The notes: generated from the sequence alone by a model not told the origin. Positions 27,701 to 36,772 are shown, counted from the stretch's first letter. The stretch: DNA of 64,000 nucleotides from Veillonella magna DSM 19857 (GCF_000428745.1 NZ_AUAN01000005.1:1-64000); one strand, 5' to 3'. Made by a program: numbers and translations.

Positions 27701-30700
27701 CGGAATAGGAGCGAGTGCCTACGACCTGATTGAAATAGCCCATGGCACTACTGTAATTGCTGAGTCCCATATTAGCAATCCCTATGGTGACGCTCATATC
27801 TCCGGTAGTCTTAGGGTGGTCACTTGCCGAAACATCGATGGTTCCAAACTGCTTGCCATTTCCAGGATTATCCTTGAAGAGCCGGTTGTTCTGTGAACCG
27901 ATAATGACACTTCCCATGGCCCCATAATTGTCCCCATTTTCCTCATCATTGATGGAGTCGTTGTTTTCCAAATCCCGATATCCGTAAATGGACGTACTGC
28001 TGTAATTCCGCATACCCATGACAGTCGCATGATCGCCATTGTGTATAATATTGCCATATCCAAGAGCGGAAGATTCCCGTACGACGGTTTTCTCACCATA
28101 GGTAAGTGCTTTACCTACATCATTGTACGCACCGATCGCAAGAGAGCCAAAACCGGTGCCGGTAATCGCATTAGTAATCCCTACATTGACGCCTGTATTC
28201 TGATAAGTCTTGTTGTTATTACCAAGAGTCACAGATTCATGAGCTTCTGTAGTTGTCTTTAAAAAGGAATCGTACTCCCCGACTGTATTGTTCCTGCCAA
28301 ACACGGTGGATTTTTCGGATCCTGCCTTGACTGTATTCTTTATACCTACGACGATAGCAGTCTGGACGTTGGCATCATTGGAAATACCAAGTGCCAGCGC
28401 TTCCTTTCCGGATGTGTTGGATACACCAAGGGAAATGGAATTCCAGTGCTCTGTTGTATTTCCATAACCAATGGCTACCGCACTGGACTTAGCATCCACA
28501 GCAGTGGTTCCATTAGCATCGCCTTTTTTTATAGTATTGTTATTCCCGATAGCCACTGCATTCTGACGGGCAGTAGTACTGCCATAACCGATAGCAATGG
28601 AAGTGTTTCCTTCAGCTTTTGCATTTTTTCCAATCGCAATGGCATGCTCACCGACAGCCCCATCACCGGTCAGGTTGGTATTGACCTTATCTTCTGTATC
28701 CGTATCTGTGGAATTCACGCCATAGTACTTCGTATGCACCTTATACGTGGTGTCATTCTTCTCTGCAATGGTATTCTCACCATTTGACAGTCTTATCTCC
28801 TCAGGAATATCCAGGTCATTTACCATATCCGCCACACGTTTCAGCTGCGCTACGTTTACAGCATCCGTATCATTCGTACCTGCGGCTACGCCGGTAATCT
28901 GACGGGTAAGCCCTTCTTCTTCATTACCGATACTGAGTGCCGCAAGCTGTCCTTCCCAGACGCCTGCGACCTTGCCCATTTCAACCTTTTTGCCGAAATA
29001 AGCCTTGCGAGCTTCCATTTCGGCAGTTTCCTGTGCATCATATTGACTGCGCCATTCCTGTAATTCTTCCGGACTGCTGTACTGCTGGGACTGGATTTTA
29101 AGGCGAAGGTCATGAAGTTTATCCACTTCCCCTTCCCAAGTTGTACGAAGGCTAGCAAGATCCGTCTTTGCCTGATTATACGCCTCTTTCGTCATAGTAC
29201 CTGTAAAGAGTGTCTCATCAGTCATAGCCACTCCCGTGGTAGGATCATAGCCCCGCATACCTGAATCGCGACTGGTAATGGCCCAAGAACCAAGGGCTAC
29301 GGAATCAGAGAGATTCGCCAAGCTGTGATTTCCCACGACCATGGCATTCCTTATATTCTGCGGATTATTAGGCTGGTAATGACTCAGCTGAGCCTCGGCA
29401 ATGGTAGAATCATGTCCCATGATGAAGCTATCAATGCCTGTATTAATATTGGTGGCACCGAATGCATAAGAACGACTTCCCGTGACCTGGTTCCCATAGC
29501 CATAGGTACCGCCGTTATCGGCGAGCATAAGGTTTGCTACCCCCATGGTCGTGCTGAGGATACCGGTGGAAGCGGGCTGCTGATTGTCGGTCATCGTAAT
29601 TCCACTGATGGTAAAAGGATTAGAGAAAAGATAATTGTTTTGATTTCCTACGATGATACTGCCATAGCCCATGCCAAAGTTTTGGAATCCCACAACAACG
29701 CCTCGTATGACATTGGCCTGGTTATAAGCACCGAATACAGAGTTTTGCTTACCAAAGGCCTGATTATTGACACCGACAGCCGTGATATAGGTCTCGCTGG
29801 GGACATTATCTCCGCCGGCAATGTTGCCATAGCCCAGTGCTACATCGGCCTGTCCGTTAGCCTTATTTCTGTAACCCACAGCGGTAGAACTTGTTCCCAT
29901 TGCTAGATTCATTCCGCCAATGGCGTTGGCGGAATCCCCAGGCGTTGCATTCTTAACGCCTAAGGCAACAGAACTTTTGCCACTATCATACACTTTCCAT
30001 TCACCACTGATATTGGTATAGTTATTCCAATTCCCTACGGCAACAGCCATCTTATTGGTTGCATAGTTTGTACGTCCTACGGCCAACGCTTCTTCTCCGG
30101 ACGCCGTATTGACGCTGCCAAAAGCCGAAGCATTCTTGCCATCTTCTTTAACGGTGTTATTAATCCCTAAGGTGGTAGACCGTTCCCCTTTGGATTTGTT
30201 CATGATTCCAATGGCTGTTGAATTAACTCCACTGGGATCTTCTTTACTGAAACCGCTTGACTTGTCGTTATTGTTCATTAGCCCAAAGACAACATTATTT
30301 CCCTTAGAAGCATAGTTTTGATGGCCAACAACGGTTGAATAACTTGCTTCACTTCCTACCTTGTTATATCTTCCGAAGGCCATCCCGTACTCGCTTTCAA
30401 TGGTATTGCTGGCACCAACTCCCATGCCATAACTTGACTTTATCGTATTCCCCAGACCCAAAGCCAGGAAGTCCGTCCCTTCCGCCTGTGTATTGCCATC
30501 GATTCCTACAAGGTTGCCTCTACCAAAGACCGTGGCACCACTAGCATACACATTATTATAGGTACCAAATACATACCCGTTATAAGAGTATAGCCGGTTA
30601 TTTTCCCCAACAACGAAACCGGATGTGACCTTCCGTCCATCCAGATCAAGGCCCAAGGTATTCCTGGAGCCATAGATATGAAGCGAAGGATCGGACACAT

Positions 30701-31697
30701 TGCCAAAATCCTTTTCTGCCGAATTGTTATTGGGAGCATCCCCGCCATACCATACAGCTTCCTTGTAATAGTTGATGCGGTTCTTACTGCCCGAGATATT
30801 TATACCATTTCCTGCATTGCGGATAATGTTCTTATCCCCTGTGATATTAACATAGCCACTACCCGCATCCTTGATACGCTTCACATCATTTTCGCGGCCC
30901 AAAATCAGGGAATCTTCCCCATCGATGGTATTTCGCCCGCCGAATATATACATATCGCTTTCGCCATAAGACCAACCGAAACCGGCCACGCTATTGGTCT
31001 TGATCGTATTTTCATGACCAATTATGGCAGAAGTGCGAAGAAAGGTATCGGTATCTTTTTTTAATAGCTCCTTGTTGTTGGCATCAAACGTATTGTCATA
31101 GCCCATGAGGATGACCTTATCCTGGAAGGGAACTGGGTCGTTTATGGCAGTAATGTCTTTTGTCGTATCGATGGTGCCGTCTGCATTCACCCTGCCGTAA
31201 AGGCTGTTAACGTATTTGATGGTTCCCAGCGTCAGGATTTCACTACCTGCAGTCTTTGCTGTTCCGATGGTAATGGAATTAGTTCCATTGTTTGATTTAT
31301 CAGTTCCTCTTGATGCGGTAACCGCACCGTTTCCAATGGCAATACCATTAGGCCCATCGGCTCTGGCATCTTGACCGATGGCTATAGAATTACTGCCTTT
31401 GGCACCGGGATCTTCGGCTGTATTTCCGCTGCTGGTTCCCTTGACATTCACATAGTCCATCTTTTCCGCTGTTGTTACTGTATCTGCTGTCGTTACATGA
31501 TCTGCTGTAGCTACGTCCGATGCGGCTGCACTAGTTGCTATTCCACCGGCCGTTAAAACAACACAAAGCAGTGATGCCAAACGCTTCTTTGACACCACTG
31601 CTTTGCTAGTTTGCTTCTGCCAAGTACCGGCGATCTCCGATACAACAATAAACATACTTTTTGTTTTACTCCACACTACTTTAAACGCTCTGTTCAT
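24756..31697 (-). CDS. YadA-like trimeric autotransporter adhesin
   Basis: A 2313-residue surface protein. Residues 1-60 form an extended signal peptide (MNRAFKVVWSKTKSMFIVVSE..., ending SAAAS). From about 75 it is made of YadA/Hep_Hag head repeats of the SIAIG, NTASG, VAVGN kind. Two large modules end in a charged coiled coil and the same neck motif GVAAGTNDTDAVNVAQLKR (about 932-950 and 1523-1541). Three more necks follow (about 1680, 1860, 2100), joined by coiled coils. The membrane anchor (about 2150-2215) is unusual: after GISIRLG the chain continues about 95 residues into a heptad-like coiled coil, where most family members stop. Trimeric assembly and adhesion are known for the family. 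GGAGGG lies before the ATG. Confidence 0.95.
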   Translation of the reverse strand: MNRAFKVVWSKTKSMFIVVSEIAGTWQKQTSKAVVSKKRLASLLCVVLTAGGIATSAAASDVATADHVTTADTVTTAEKMDYVNVKGTSSGNTAEDPGAKGSNSIAIGQDARADGPNGIAIGNGAVTASRGTDKSNNGTNSITIGTAKTAGSEILTLGTIKYVNSLYGRVNADGTIDTTKDITAINDPVPFQDKVILMGYDNTFDANNKELLKKDTDTFLRTSAIIGHENTIKTNSVAGFGWSYGESDMYIFGGRNTIDGEDSLILGRENDVKRIKDAGSGYVNITGDKNIIRNAGNGINISGSKNRINYYKEAVWYGGDAPNNNSAEKDFGNVSDPSLHIYGSRNTLGLDLDGRKVTSGFVVGENNRLYSYNGYVFGTYNNVYASGATVFGRGNLVGIDGNTQAEGTDFLALGLGNTIKSSYGMGVGASNTIESEYGMAFGRYNKVGSEASYSTVVGHQNYASKGNNVVFGLMNNNDKSSGFSKEDPSGVNSTAIGIMNKSKGERSTTLGINNTVKEDGKNASAFGSVNTASGEEALAVGRTNYATNKMAVAVGNWNNYTNISGEWKVYDSGKSSVALGVKNATPGDSANAIGGMNLAMGTSSTAVGYRNKANGQADVALGYGNIAGGDNVPSETYITAVGVNNQAFGKQNSVFGAYNQANVIRGVVVGFQNFGMGYGSIIVGNQNNYLFSNPFTISGITMTDNQQPASTGILSTTMGVANLMLADNGGTYGYGNQVTGSRSYAFGATNINTGIDSFIMGHDSTIAEAQLSHYQPNNPQNIRNAMVVGNHSLANLSDSVALGSWAITSRDSGMRGYDPTTGVAMTDETLFTGTMTKEAYNQAKTDLASLRTTWEGEVDKLHDLRLKIQSQQYSSPEELQEWRSQYDAQETAEMEARKAYFGKKVEMGKVAGVWEGQLAALSIGNEEEGLTRQITGVAAGTNDTDAVNVAQLKRVADMVNDLDIPEEIRLSNGENTIAEKNDTTYKVHTKYYGVNSTDTDTEDKVNTNLTGDGAVGEHAIAIGKNAKAEGNTSIAIGYGSTTARQNAVAIGNNNTIKKGDANGTTAVDAKSSAVAIGYGNTTEHWNSISLGVSNTSGKEALALGISNDANVQTAIVVGIKNTVKAGSEKSTVFGRNNTVGEYDSFLKTTTEAHESVTLGNNNKTYQNTGVNVGITNAITGTGFGSLAIGAYNDVGKALTYGEKTVVRESSALGYGNIIHNGDHATVMGMRNYSSTSIYGYRDLENNDSINDEENGDNYGAMGSVIIGSQNNRLFKDNPGNGKQFGTIDVSASDHPKTTGDMSVTIGIANMGLSNYSSAMGYFNQVVGTRSYSVGAHTINTGVDSIIFGQGSSIGSRTTDGLAPNALNEYTVHTENAGIRDALVVGNKANADRSDGIALGSYAATTRDKGVRGYDPLAKGNVATDTIVKDMSDADYENGRTKVENAKKAWLANADKVKEYELKRQLRTFNPRKDKRMYDFYKNMESVTYNSYIDAQKEWGEKTGTWEAQLAALSIGNEELGLTRQITGVAAGTNDTDAVNVAQLKRVADMVDSIEIPTIPDIPSSIMYTATNPTNGNTGIGTATDGDHVSGDGTNTPDDNSASNVVEKKSVTFTEGFNFTGGTNTTATVEENGVVTFDVKPTLTNMTSIAGNNGTITFGSNGISLGHGGTTIIVNSDGLNVGNKHITNVAAGRSDQPLDAVNMSQLSGRATTSLDNITDAGKLVVRNLAQEAIIVEGKNDVTVTPNVDKNTGKTTYTVDVTLPDVSTMGELTYKANGGKQDADKKKVGLTKGLDFTNGINTTATIEDNGIVTYHLNTTLTNMTSIAGNNGTLTFGSNGISLGHGGTTIIVNSDGLNVGNTHITGLAPGRPGIEHISDAVNMGQLNALQNQVKDIDGKITNTKPIKLENGMNTVVASREENGQTIWKVNVDLDNYVTNDQLDNYVTNEKLENTYVDKEELDTTLSEYAKTDASNLEANDVTKWKEKLGITNIENGTATSISYQADGDTAAKSVTLQEGFTFKGDGNIIASTGDRGEVKYTLAKELTNMNFVGGHDGKLSFNETETTLSHGTGNEATAISVGKDIRFTNGATTVKVTENGLDAGGTRIANVADGVAMSDAVTVGQLRQAQGSVVQQISQVEHHLTKEIADVGALSAAMAALKPLGYNPDEKTQIMAGIGGYKGSQGVALGVAHHDNEDVMYHGGLAYSGNGVMWNAGISIRLGEQGDRKGYFLRYAPEPVKAEMARLYDEIDHLRKANAAQMAMNETTDKQMMDYGSTLQAMQQSVNSLADENAALRKQNEELAKKVEWLMARISG
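26128..26775. repeat. Pair of 120-bp direct repeats in the adhesin gene
   Basis: Copies at 26128-26247 and 26656-26775 differ at about ten positions. They encode the same FGSNGISLGHGGTTIIVNSD segment of two stalk units. They could support slippage or recombination. Confidence 0.85.
27049..28950. repeat. Pair of about 129-bp direct repeats at two necks of the adhesin
   Basis: Copies at 27049-27177 and 28822-28950 are nearly identical and encode AALSIGNEE-LGLTRQITG plus the neck. They bound the second head module; recombination between them would delete about 1.77 kb in frame (1773 bp, 591 codons). Confidence 0.85.
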
Positions 31698-31861
31698 ACA
31701 AATCCCTCCGTATGATGCATCAACACTCTGCTCGCAAATGCGTTACGTCCCTATCTTCTCTATACTACTCCTTCTCTCATTGTGTTGTTTACCACCTCTT
31801 CCCTCTCTTCTTTCGGTTGAATACCTATGATTTAATTTTATGACATCTATCTCTTTATGTA

Positions 31862-31870
31862 ATTATATCA
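31862..31870 (-). promoter_or_regulatory. Extended -10 promoter of the adhesin gene
   Basis: Minus-strand TGATATAAT in AT-rich sequence with no good -35. It gives a leader of about 155 bases. The rest of 31698-31934 shows no ORF or inverted repeat flanking the promoter of the kind expected for an invertible switch. Confidence 0.5.
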
Positions 31871-31934
31871 TATTAATAATTCTATATCGATACTAAAATA
31901 TCTATCTTGATTAAAGTATATTAATATAGATGCC

Positions 31935-31981
31935 AAAAAAGTCTTACCCTCTCTCTGATGCAAGAGAAGGCAAGACTTTTT
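31935..31981 (-). terminator. Bidirectional terminator after copA
   Basis: Stem AAAAGTCTT.CC with GG.AAGACTTTT and an imperfect inner stem, A/T-runs on both sides. It ends the csoR-copA transcript before the adhesin promoter. Confidence 0.75.
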
Positions 31982-32096
31982 AACAGTATGCTGTATAAAA
32001 CAAAATATTTACTTTTACCCGGAATGATACTATAACTACCCTAATAGTGCATCCTCTATATGCTATATTTATTGTTCGTCCAAAAGTATATATCTT

Positions 32097-34274
32097 CTAT
32101 CCTTCTAAACCGGCTCGTTTCAATCGCAACGAATTTGATACTACCGTTACCGAACTAAATGCCATTGCCGTACCGGCTACGATAGGTGTCAACATCCCTA
32201 CAGCAGCCAGCGGAATACCGATACAGTTAAAAATAAGCGCCCAGAACAAATTCTGTTTAATATTTCCCATGGTTTTACGACTCAGCGTTACAGCTTCTGC
32301 CAACGTGGTTAAGTCATTGCGCACCAATACAATATCTGCTGCTTCGATGGCAATATCCGTTCCCTTGCCGATGGCAAAGCCAATATCTGCCGTAGCCAAT
32401 GCCGGTGCGTCATTAATACCATCACCAACCATACCTACGGACATACCTTTGGATTGTAGCTCGGCTACCTTTGCCGCTTTATCCTGGGGCAATACCTCTG
32501 CCATCACATGAGTAATTCCGGCCTTATTAGCAATGTACTCCGCCGTGCGACGATTATCGCCGGTAATCATCCACACCTCAATTCCCTGTGACTGTAAGCG
32601 CTGCACTACATTCTTTGCTTCCGGACGGAGTTCATCGGCTACAGCCCACATAGCATGTACCGTACCATCCACTGCCATCAGTGATACCGAAGCACCTTTT
32701 GCTTCTTCCGCTTGTACACGCTGTGTTAATTCATCATTACTATAACCACATTCAACAAACCAACGATTGTGTCCGATTTCTACTGTATGTCCGTCAATGC
32801 GGCCACGGATCCCGTGCCCCGGTAGTTCTTCAAAGTCTGTTACTTCCGGCAAAATACCATTCGCTCCTAAGAATTCCTTTCCGGACTCCGATAACGCTTT
32901 GGCAATAGGGTGTATTGTCTTAGACTCCAGTGCCGTCATGTACGATATGTTCACGGCTTCATCACCATTAATCGTAGCTGCTGCGGTGACGCGCAAATTA
33001 CCTTGTGTTAAGGTACCTGTTTTATCTAATACAATGGCTTGTAAAGAGCCCGTTTTTTCTAAAAACTCGGCACCTTTGATTAAAATTCCATGTTCTGCAC
33101 CTAAGCCCGAACCTACCATAATGGATGTTGGTGTAGCCAAGCCCAATGCACAAGGGCAAGCAATGACAAGTACCGCCGTACCGTGCATAATCGCTACACC
33201 CCAAGTGGCATCAAAGCCAACATACCACACCAATGCAGTTAGCACCGCCAAGCTAATAACTACGGGAACAAAGTACGCAGCCACTACGTCGGCAATACGC
33301 TGAATGGATGCTTTAGAGGTCTGCGCTGCGGCCACTACTTTTATAATCTGTGACAACATCGTATCGGCACCGATTTTTTCTGCTTCCATCGTGAATGTAC
33401 CCGTTGCATTCACTGTGGCTCCGATAACCTTGCTGCCCTGTTCTTTTTCTACAGGCAAGCTTTCACCGGTCAACATTGATTCATCTACTGCCGAGCTACC
33501 GGTAAGAACAGTGCCGTCTACCGGTATCTTTTCGCCGGCACGTACCTCAATTATATCTCCGACGACAATGTCCTTTGTAGGGACGTCCGTAAAGACACCG
33601 TCGCGCTGTACATGAGCCATAGCCGGCTGCAGTTTGATTAGTTTTTCCAGAGCATCCGACGTATGTCCCTTGGCGACTTCTTCCAAAACTTTCCCTAAAA
33701 GAATAAATGTAATAAGCCATGCCGATGTTTCAAAGTATAAATTGTGATTGCCCATAAGCATGTTATAAATGCTGAACACATAGGCTACAGTCGTCCCCAG
33801 TGCCACCAATACATCCATCGTTAAGGAACCGCTTTTGATAGCGCTCCAGGCACCTTTATAAAAGACGAGTCCCGGACCGAATTGCGCTATGGTCGCCAGT
33901 ACAAACTCTACTGTCGCCGGTAGCATGGGCCAACTAAACACATAATGACCAATCATGCTCATCATCATAGGGATGGCCATGGCCGCTGCCAAAATCATCC
34001 GATACAACTGTGGTTTAATGTCTACCTTCTTCATTTCCATTGTATCTGCTTCAGACAGCTCCGCCCCAAAGCCAATACCGGTAATCGCTGCCACCACATC
34101 ATCTGCGGTCAGCGTACTGTCTGCCGTATAAGTAACGGATCCTTTGCGCGTTAACAAATTAACCTTTACATCTGCCACACCGGGCAAGCGTGACACCACT
34201 CGTTCTACGCGTGCCACACAGGCAGCACAGTGCATACCTGTAATATCAAATTCTTCCTGCTTTCCACTCATCAT
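32097..34274 (-). CDS. copA: Copper-exporting P1B-type ATPase
   Basis: A 725-residue heavy-metal P-type ATPase. One N-terminal HMA domain carries GMHCAAC (Cys 16 and 19). Downstream are the membrane CPC motif in [13 protein letters not shown] (about 375-387), the phosphorylation site DKTGTLT (about 418-424), the HP-motif region and [10 protein letters not shown] (about 628-637). CPC and the adjacent CsoR indicate Cu(I) export from the cytoplasm. B. subtilis CopA has two HMA domains; this one has one. The start is one of two consecutive ATGs after GAGGTGG. No CopZ chaperone gene is present nearby. Confidence 0.95.
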   Translation of the reverse strand: MMSGKQEEFDITGMHCAACVARVERVVSRLPGVADVKVNLLTRKGSVTYTADSTLTADDVVAAITGIGFGAELSEADTMEMKKVDIKPQLYRMILAAAMAIPMMMSMIGHYVFSWPMLPATVEFVLATIAQFGPGLVFYKGAWSAIKSGSLTMDVLVALGTTVAYVFSIYNMLMGNHNLYFETSAWLITFILLGKVLEEVAKGHTSDALEKLIKLQPAMAHVQRDGVFTDVPTKDIVVGDIIEVRAGEKIPVDGTVLTGSSAVDESMLTGESLPVEKEQGSKVIGATVNATGTFTMEAEKIGADTMLSQIIKVVAAAQTSKASIQRIADVVAAYFVPVVISLAVLTALVWYVGFDATWGVAIMHGTAVLVIACPCALGLATPTSIMVGSGLGAEHGILIKGAEFLEKTGSLQAIVLDKTGTLTQGNLRVTAAATINGDEAVNISYMTALESKTIHPIAKALSESGKEFLGANGILPEVTDFEELPGHGIRGRIDGHTVEIGHNRWFVECGYSNDELTQRVQAEEAKGASVSLMAVDGTVHAMWAVADELRPEAKNVVQRLQSQGIEVWMITGDNRRTAEYIANKAGITHVMAEVLPQDKAAKVAELQSKGMSVGMVGDGINDAPALATADIGFAIGKGTDIAIEAADIVLVRNDLTTLAEAVTLSRKTMGNIKQNLFWALIFNCIGIPLAAVGMLTPIVAGTAMAFSSVTVVSNSLRLKRAGLEG

Positions 34275-34288
34275 ACCACCTCATCTTA

Positions 34289-34558
34289 TTACTTATGTAG
34301 TGCGCGATACACACCCATTAATTCAGTAATGGCGTCATCCTCTTTACCATTTTTAATTGCTTCCACCACGCAGGAACGCGAATGGCTTTCGAGCATAATC
34401 ATGCCCACCTGATACAGACCGGCCCGTGCAGCCCCTATTTGCTGCAGTACATCCACGCAATAGCGGTGTTCGTTAATCATGCGTTCGATTCCTTCGATTT
34501 GCCCTCGAATACGACGCAGTCTACGACTTAATTTTTCTATTTCCATATCTGTTAACAT
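34289..34558 (-). CDS. csoR: Copper-sensing repressor CsoR
   Basis: An 89-residue all-helical DUF156 repressor. The Cu(I) ligands are seen as Cys in HRYCVDVLQQ and as His and Cys in ESHSRSC, the C-H-C pattern of CsoR and not that of FrmR or RcnR. It should repress its own operon and be released by Cu(I). GAAGGAG precedes the ATG; copA starts 14 bases after its stop. Confidence 0.93.
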   Translation of the reverse strand: MLTDMEIEKLSRRLRRIRGQIEGIERMINEHRYCVDVLQQIGAARAGLYQVGMIMLESHSRSCVVEAIKNGKEDDAITELMGVYRALHK

Positions 34559-34614
34559 ATTTTCTCCTTCTTTCCTAGTAACTTCTATTTGCTATCATTG
34601 CTTTTACATCACCA

Positions 34615-34633
34615 AATACCCCCTAGGGGTATT
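34615..34633. promoter_or_regulatory. CsoR operator
   Basis: AATACCCC-CTA-GGGGTATT is an inverted repeat of two perfect 8-bp arms, matching the G/C-tract palindromes bound by CsoR. It lies 57 bases upstream of csoR. A half-site AATACCCC overlaps a minus-strand TTGACG (about 34670-34675) that is the probable -35 element. Confidence 0.8.
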
Positions 34634-34814
34634 TATTTCCTACCTATATGCTATACCTTATATCATAAATCGTCAACATAGGGGTATTGTGCAAATACAA
34701 TAGATTACGTATCATAATAAAAAGAGACTACATACCATATGACTTGTCTTTGTATTCATATAAAGGCGAAACAGTATTTTGTTGTTCCTCATTCTTTAAA
34801 GGGGGTATCCTACA

Positions 34815-35558
34815 TTGCCAAAAAAGAAAAAAAATCCGATCGGTACAACAGCCGCTACCGTTCAATCGAATACAAGTTCACAAGCCTCACTCGATCAAAC
34901 CGCTGATACGCGCCAAGCATCGATTCCTGTCAGCTACACCACTATTGCCGACGAGTGTCGTATTGAGTATATCATTGAAAAATCACGCTTTATCGCTACC
35001 GCAGCACCATGTACAACTGAAGAGGAAATACAAGCTTTTTTTACTCGCATCACTAAAGAGTTTTGGGATGCCACTCATAACTGCACAGCCTATGTATTGG
35101 GACCTCGTCAAGAGCAACAGCGCTCTTCCGATAACGGTGAGCCCTCCGGCACTGCGGGAAAACCAATCTTAGAGGTTTTAAAAAAGACGGGAATCACCGA
35201 TACTGCCATTGTGGTCACTCGCTATTTCGGTGGTATTAAGCTCGGTGCCGGTGGTTTAATTCGTGCATATTCGCACAGCGCCGCCGAAGCTCTTCACCAG
35301 GCACCGAAAGAATTACATGCTCCTCGAACATGTATCACCATACGTATTGATTATTCATTATTTGGTGGGGTAGAACGTTATTTGCAAGAAGGTAAGTATA
35401 GCTACGAAGTTAAATTTGACGAATCTGTGACGGTAATCCTCTTTGCCGAGCCGGAAGAAGTATCACAACTTGAGACTAAGCTGACTGACATATGCAACGG
35501 TCGACTCACTTGGGATATAGGGGATACCATCATGGTAGCTATTCCTGTAAAAGCATAA
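34815..35558 (+). CDS. yigZ: YigZ/IMPACT family protein
   Basis: A 247-residue UPF0029/IMPACT protein. The N-domain has the family signature VTRYFGGIKLGAGGLIRAYS (about 136-155), followed by the DUF1949 C-domain. The first about 37 residues (PKKKKNPIG then Ser/Thr/Gln-rich) are an unusual basic, low-complexity extension before the usual start near YTTIADECRIEY. Cellular role in bacteria is not settled; links to translation have been proposed. TTG start, about 9 bases after GGGGG. Confidence 0.9.
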   Translation: MPKKKKNPIGTTAATVQSNTSSQASLDQTADTRQASIPVSYTTIADECRIEYIIEKSRFIATAAPCTTEEEIQAFFTRITKEFWDATHNCTAYVLGPRQEQQRSSDNGEPSGTAGKPILEVLKKTGITDTAIVVTRYFGGIKLGAGGLIRAYSHSAAEALHQAPKELHAPRTCITIRIDYSLFGGVERYLQEGKYSYEVKFDESVTVILFAEPEEVSQLETKLTDICNGRLTWDIGDTIMVAIPVKA

Positions 35559-35605
35559 TCCCTTTCTCACTTTTCATCTAAATACTAGGATATAAATGGA
35601 AAAAA

Positions 35606-35635
35606 CGGCTTTCTCAAAAGAGAAAGCCGCTTTTT
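35606..35635. terminator. Bidirectional terminator after yigZ
   Basis: Perfect 10-bp stem CGGCTTTCTC/GAGAAAGCCG with a 4-base loop; T-run on the plus strand (CTTTTT) and a longer one on the minus strand (TTTTTT). It can end yigZ and also a minus-strand transcript from 35853. Confidence 0.9.
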
Positions 35636-35853
35636 CCGGACATGGATGCTTTTATGCTCGCACTGAACGAAGATGTATTTCGGGTCCTGCAACCGAAACA
35701 TATCTGTCGTGATTTCAGGCTAACATAAAATCACTCTATTACTACGATCAAATCGGAGAACACAATACTATTTAATTTACTAGTCACCGCCACAAAGCAA
35801 TGGTAATTCATCAACTAAATTACTAAGCTCTGCACAGCCCACGACTAGCTTAC
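35606..35853 (-). ncRNA. Candidate structured non-coding RNA
   Basis: On the minus strand a TATACT (-10, 35860-35865) is followed by about 250 bases with no convincing ORF and then the strong terminator at 35606-35635. Between them at least four helices can be drawn: GACTAG/CTAGTC (35843-35848 with 35780-35785), enclosing GCTCTG/CAAAGC (35827-35832 with 35793-35798) and AATTAC/GTAATT (35818-35823 with 35803-35808); then AAATCAC/GTGATTT (35728-35734 with 35709-35715); then a stem between 35693-35701 and 35673-35683. I do not match it to 6S, tmRNA or SRP RNA. The -35 is weak and no covariation data are available. Confidence 0.35.
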
Positions 35854-35865
35854 GATGACAGTATA

Positions 35866-36384
35866 CTCCCCTCGAATGCAAAATGGAAATAAAAAAAAGT
35901 TATAGTAACAGCCGTTTTTTGGCTTTTATTTTTGCACTTTGTATTCATTGTATTTTAATTAATAAATTCAGAATTTTTATAGATTTTATATTTTTTTGTC
36001 ATTTTTTTGACGATACGCATGTCTATGGGCCTATATCCCCCTCACTGCTGTTAAACCGGACTTCTTTAGCTATAGCAAGGATAACATTTTATGCCATACC
36101 TTTGCTATCTAATAAATTAATAAATGCCGGAAATTTTTTCCAAAAAATTTTTAATCGTGATAAAAGTCCCATAATCACCTTTTTTACCGCCTTTTTTCGC
36201 TTCTTTTACATACAGAATGTAAGCTATAGAAAATACAAAGTGCAATCGATAAAATTTGTATAAAAAACCGTATGTATATAGACTTTTCCTTTAATACAAG
36301 CTACAATAATAATTATAGTACGCCCATACTATAGTTATTCATGACAATCTACCATGCCAGTTATTTACGTGCAGGAGGATTATC
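35866..36384. other. AT-rich intergenic region, no gene supported
   Basis: A frame of 126 codons at 35883-36263 lacks a ribosome site and has AT-driven composition, so I do not call it. TATA-rich sequence at 36300-36335 probably includes the promoter of the LysR fragment. Confidence 0.4.
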
Positions 36385-36672
36385 ATGGACACATCGTATT
36401 ATCACAATTTTGTAACCCTTGTTAACACCGGCAATATGACACGCGCTGCCAATCGCCTGCATCTGACGCAGCCTGCATTGAGTAAGCAGTTGCGCTATTT
36501 AGAGGCTGAGTTTGGCACACCGCTTCTTCACATCAGACGCGGTCAGCGTGGATCGAGTTTTCAACTTACAGAGGCCGGTCATATTTTTTATGAAAAGGCT
36601 AAGCAGCTTTGTGCTATTGAAATTGCAGCCTATTCAGATATCGAGGGACTCGTGCATAACGCAATCATTTAA
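36385..36672 (+). pseudogene. LysR-type regulator, N-terminal fragment
   Basis: A 95-residue protein equal to the LysR winged-helix domain: FVTLVNTGNMTRAANRLHLTQPALSKQLRYLE is readable in pieces as the HTH (about 8-40), then the linker helix FYEKAKQLCAIE. A normal LTTR is about 300 residues; the whole effector domain is absent. Just after the stop, another frame reads NGAVAVSLLL, which looks like the start of an effector domain, and then stops at 36701-36703. So this is probably a decayed gene, though the good ribosome site AGGAGG and intact HTH leave room for a functional short DNA-binding protein. Confidence 0.7.
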
Positions 36673-36772
36673 TGGAGCAGTAGCGGTATCTCTTTTACTA
36701 TAGACCGATACCATTATCCTTACTGTCAATGATGTAGTATGCGTATTGCTCAGTACTATGTGATAGCCTACT

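Noticed and set aside
24756-31697. Many opposite-strand frames inside the adhesin gene, some over 200 codons
   Set aside because: They mirror the low-complexity coding repeats of the adhesin and have no ribosome sites.
31698-31934. Invertible promoter for the adhesin
   Set aside because: I looked for inverted repeats flanking the extended -10 and found none, so a promoter-flip model is not supported by the sequence.
35883-36263. 126-codon plus-strand frame with hydrophobic, Phe/Ile-rich translation
   Set aside because: No ribosome site, composition follows the AT-rich DNA, and no recognisable domain; treated as non-coding.
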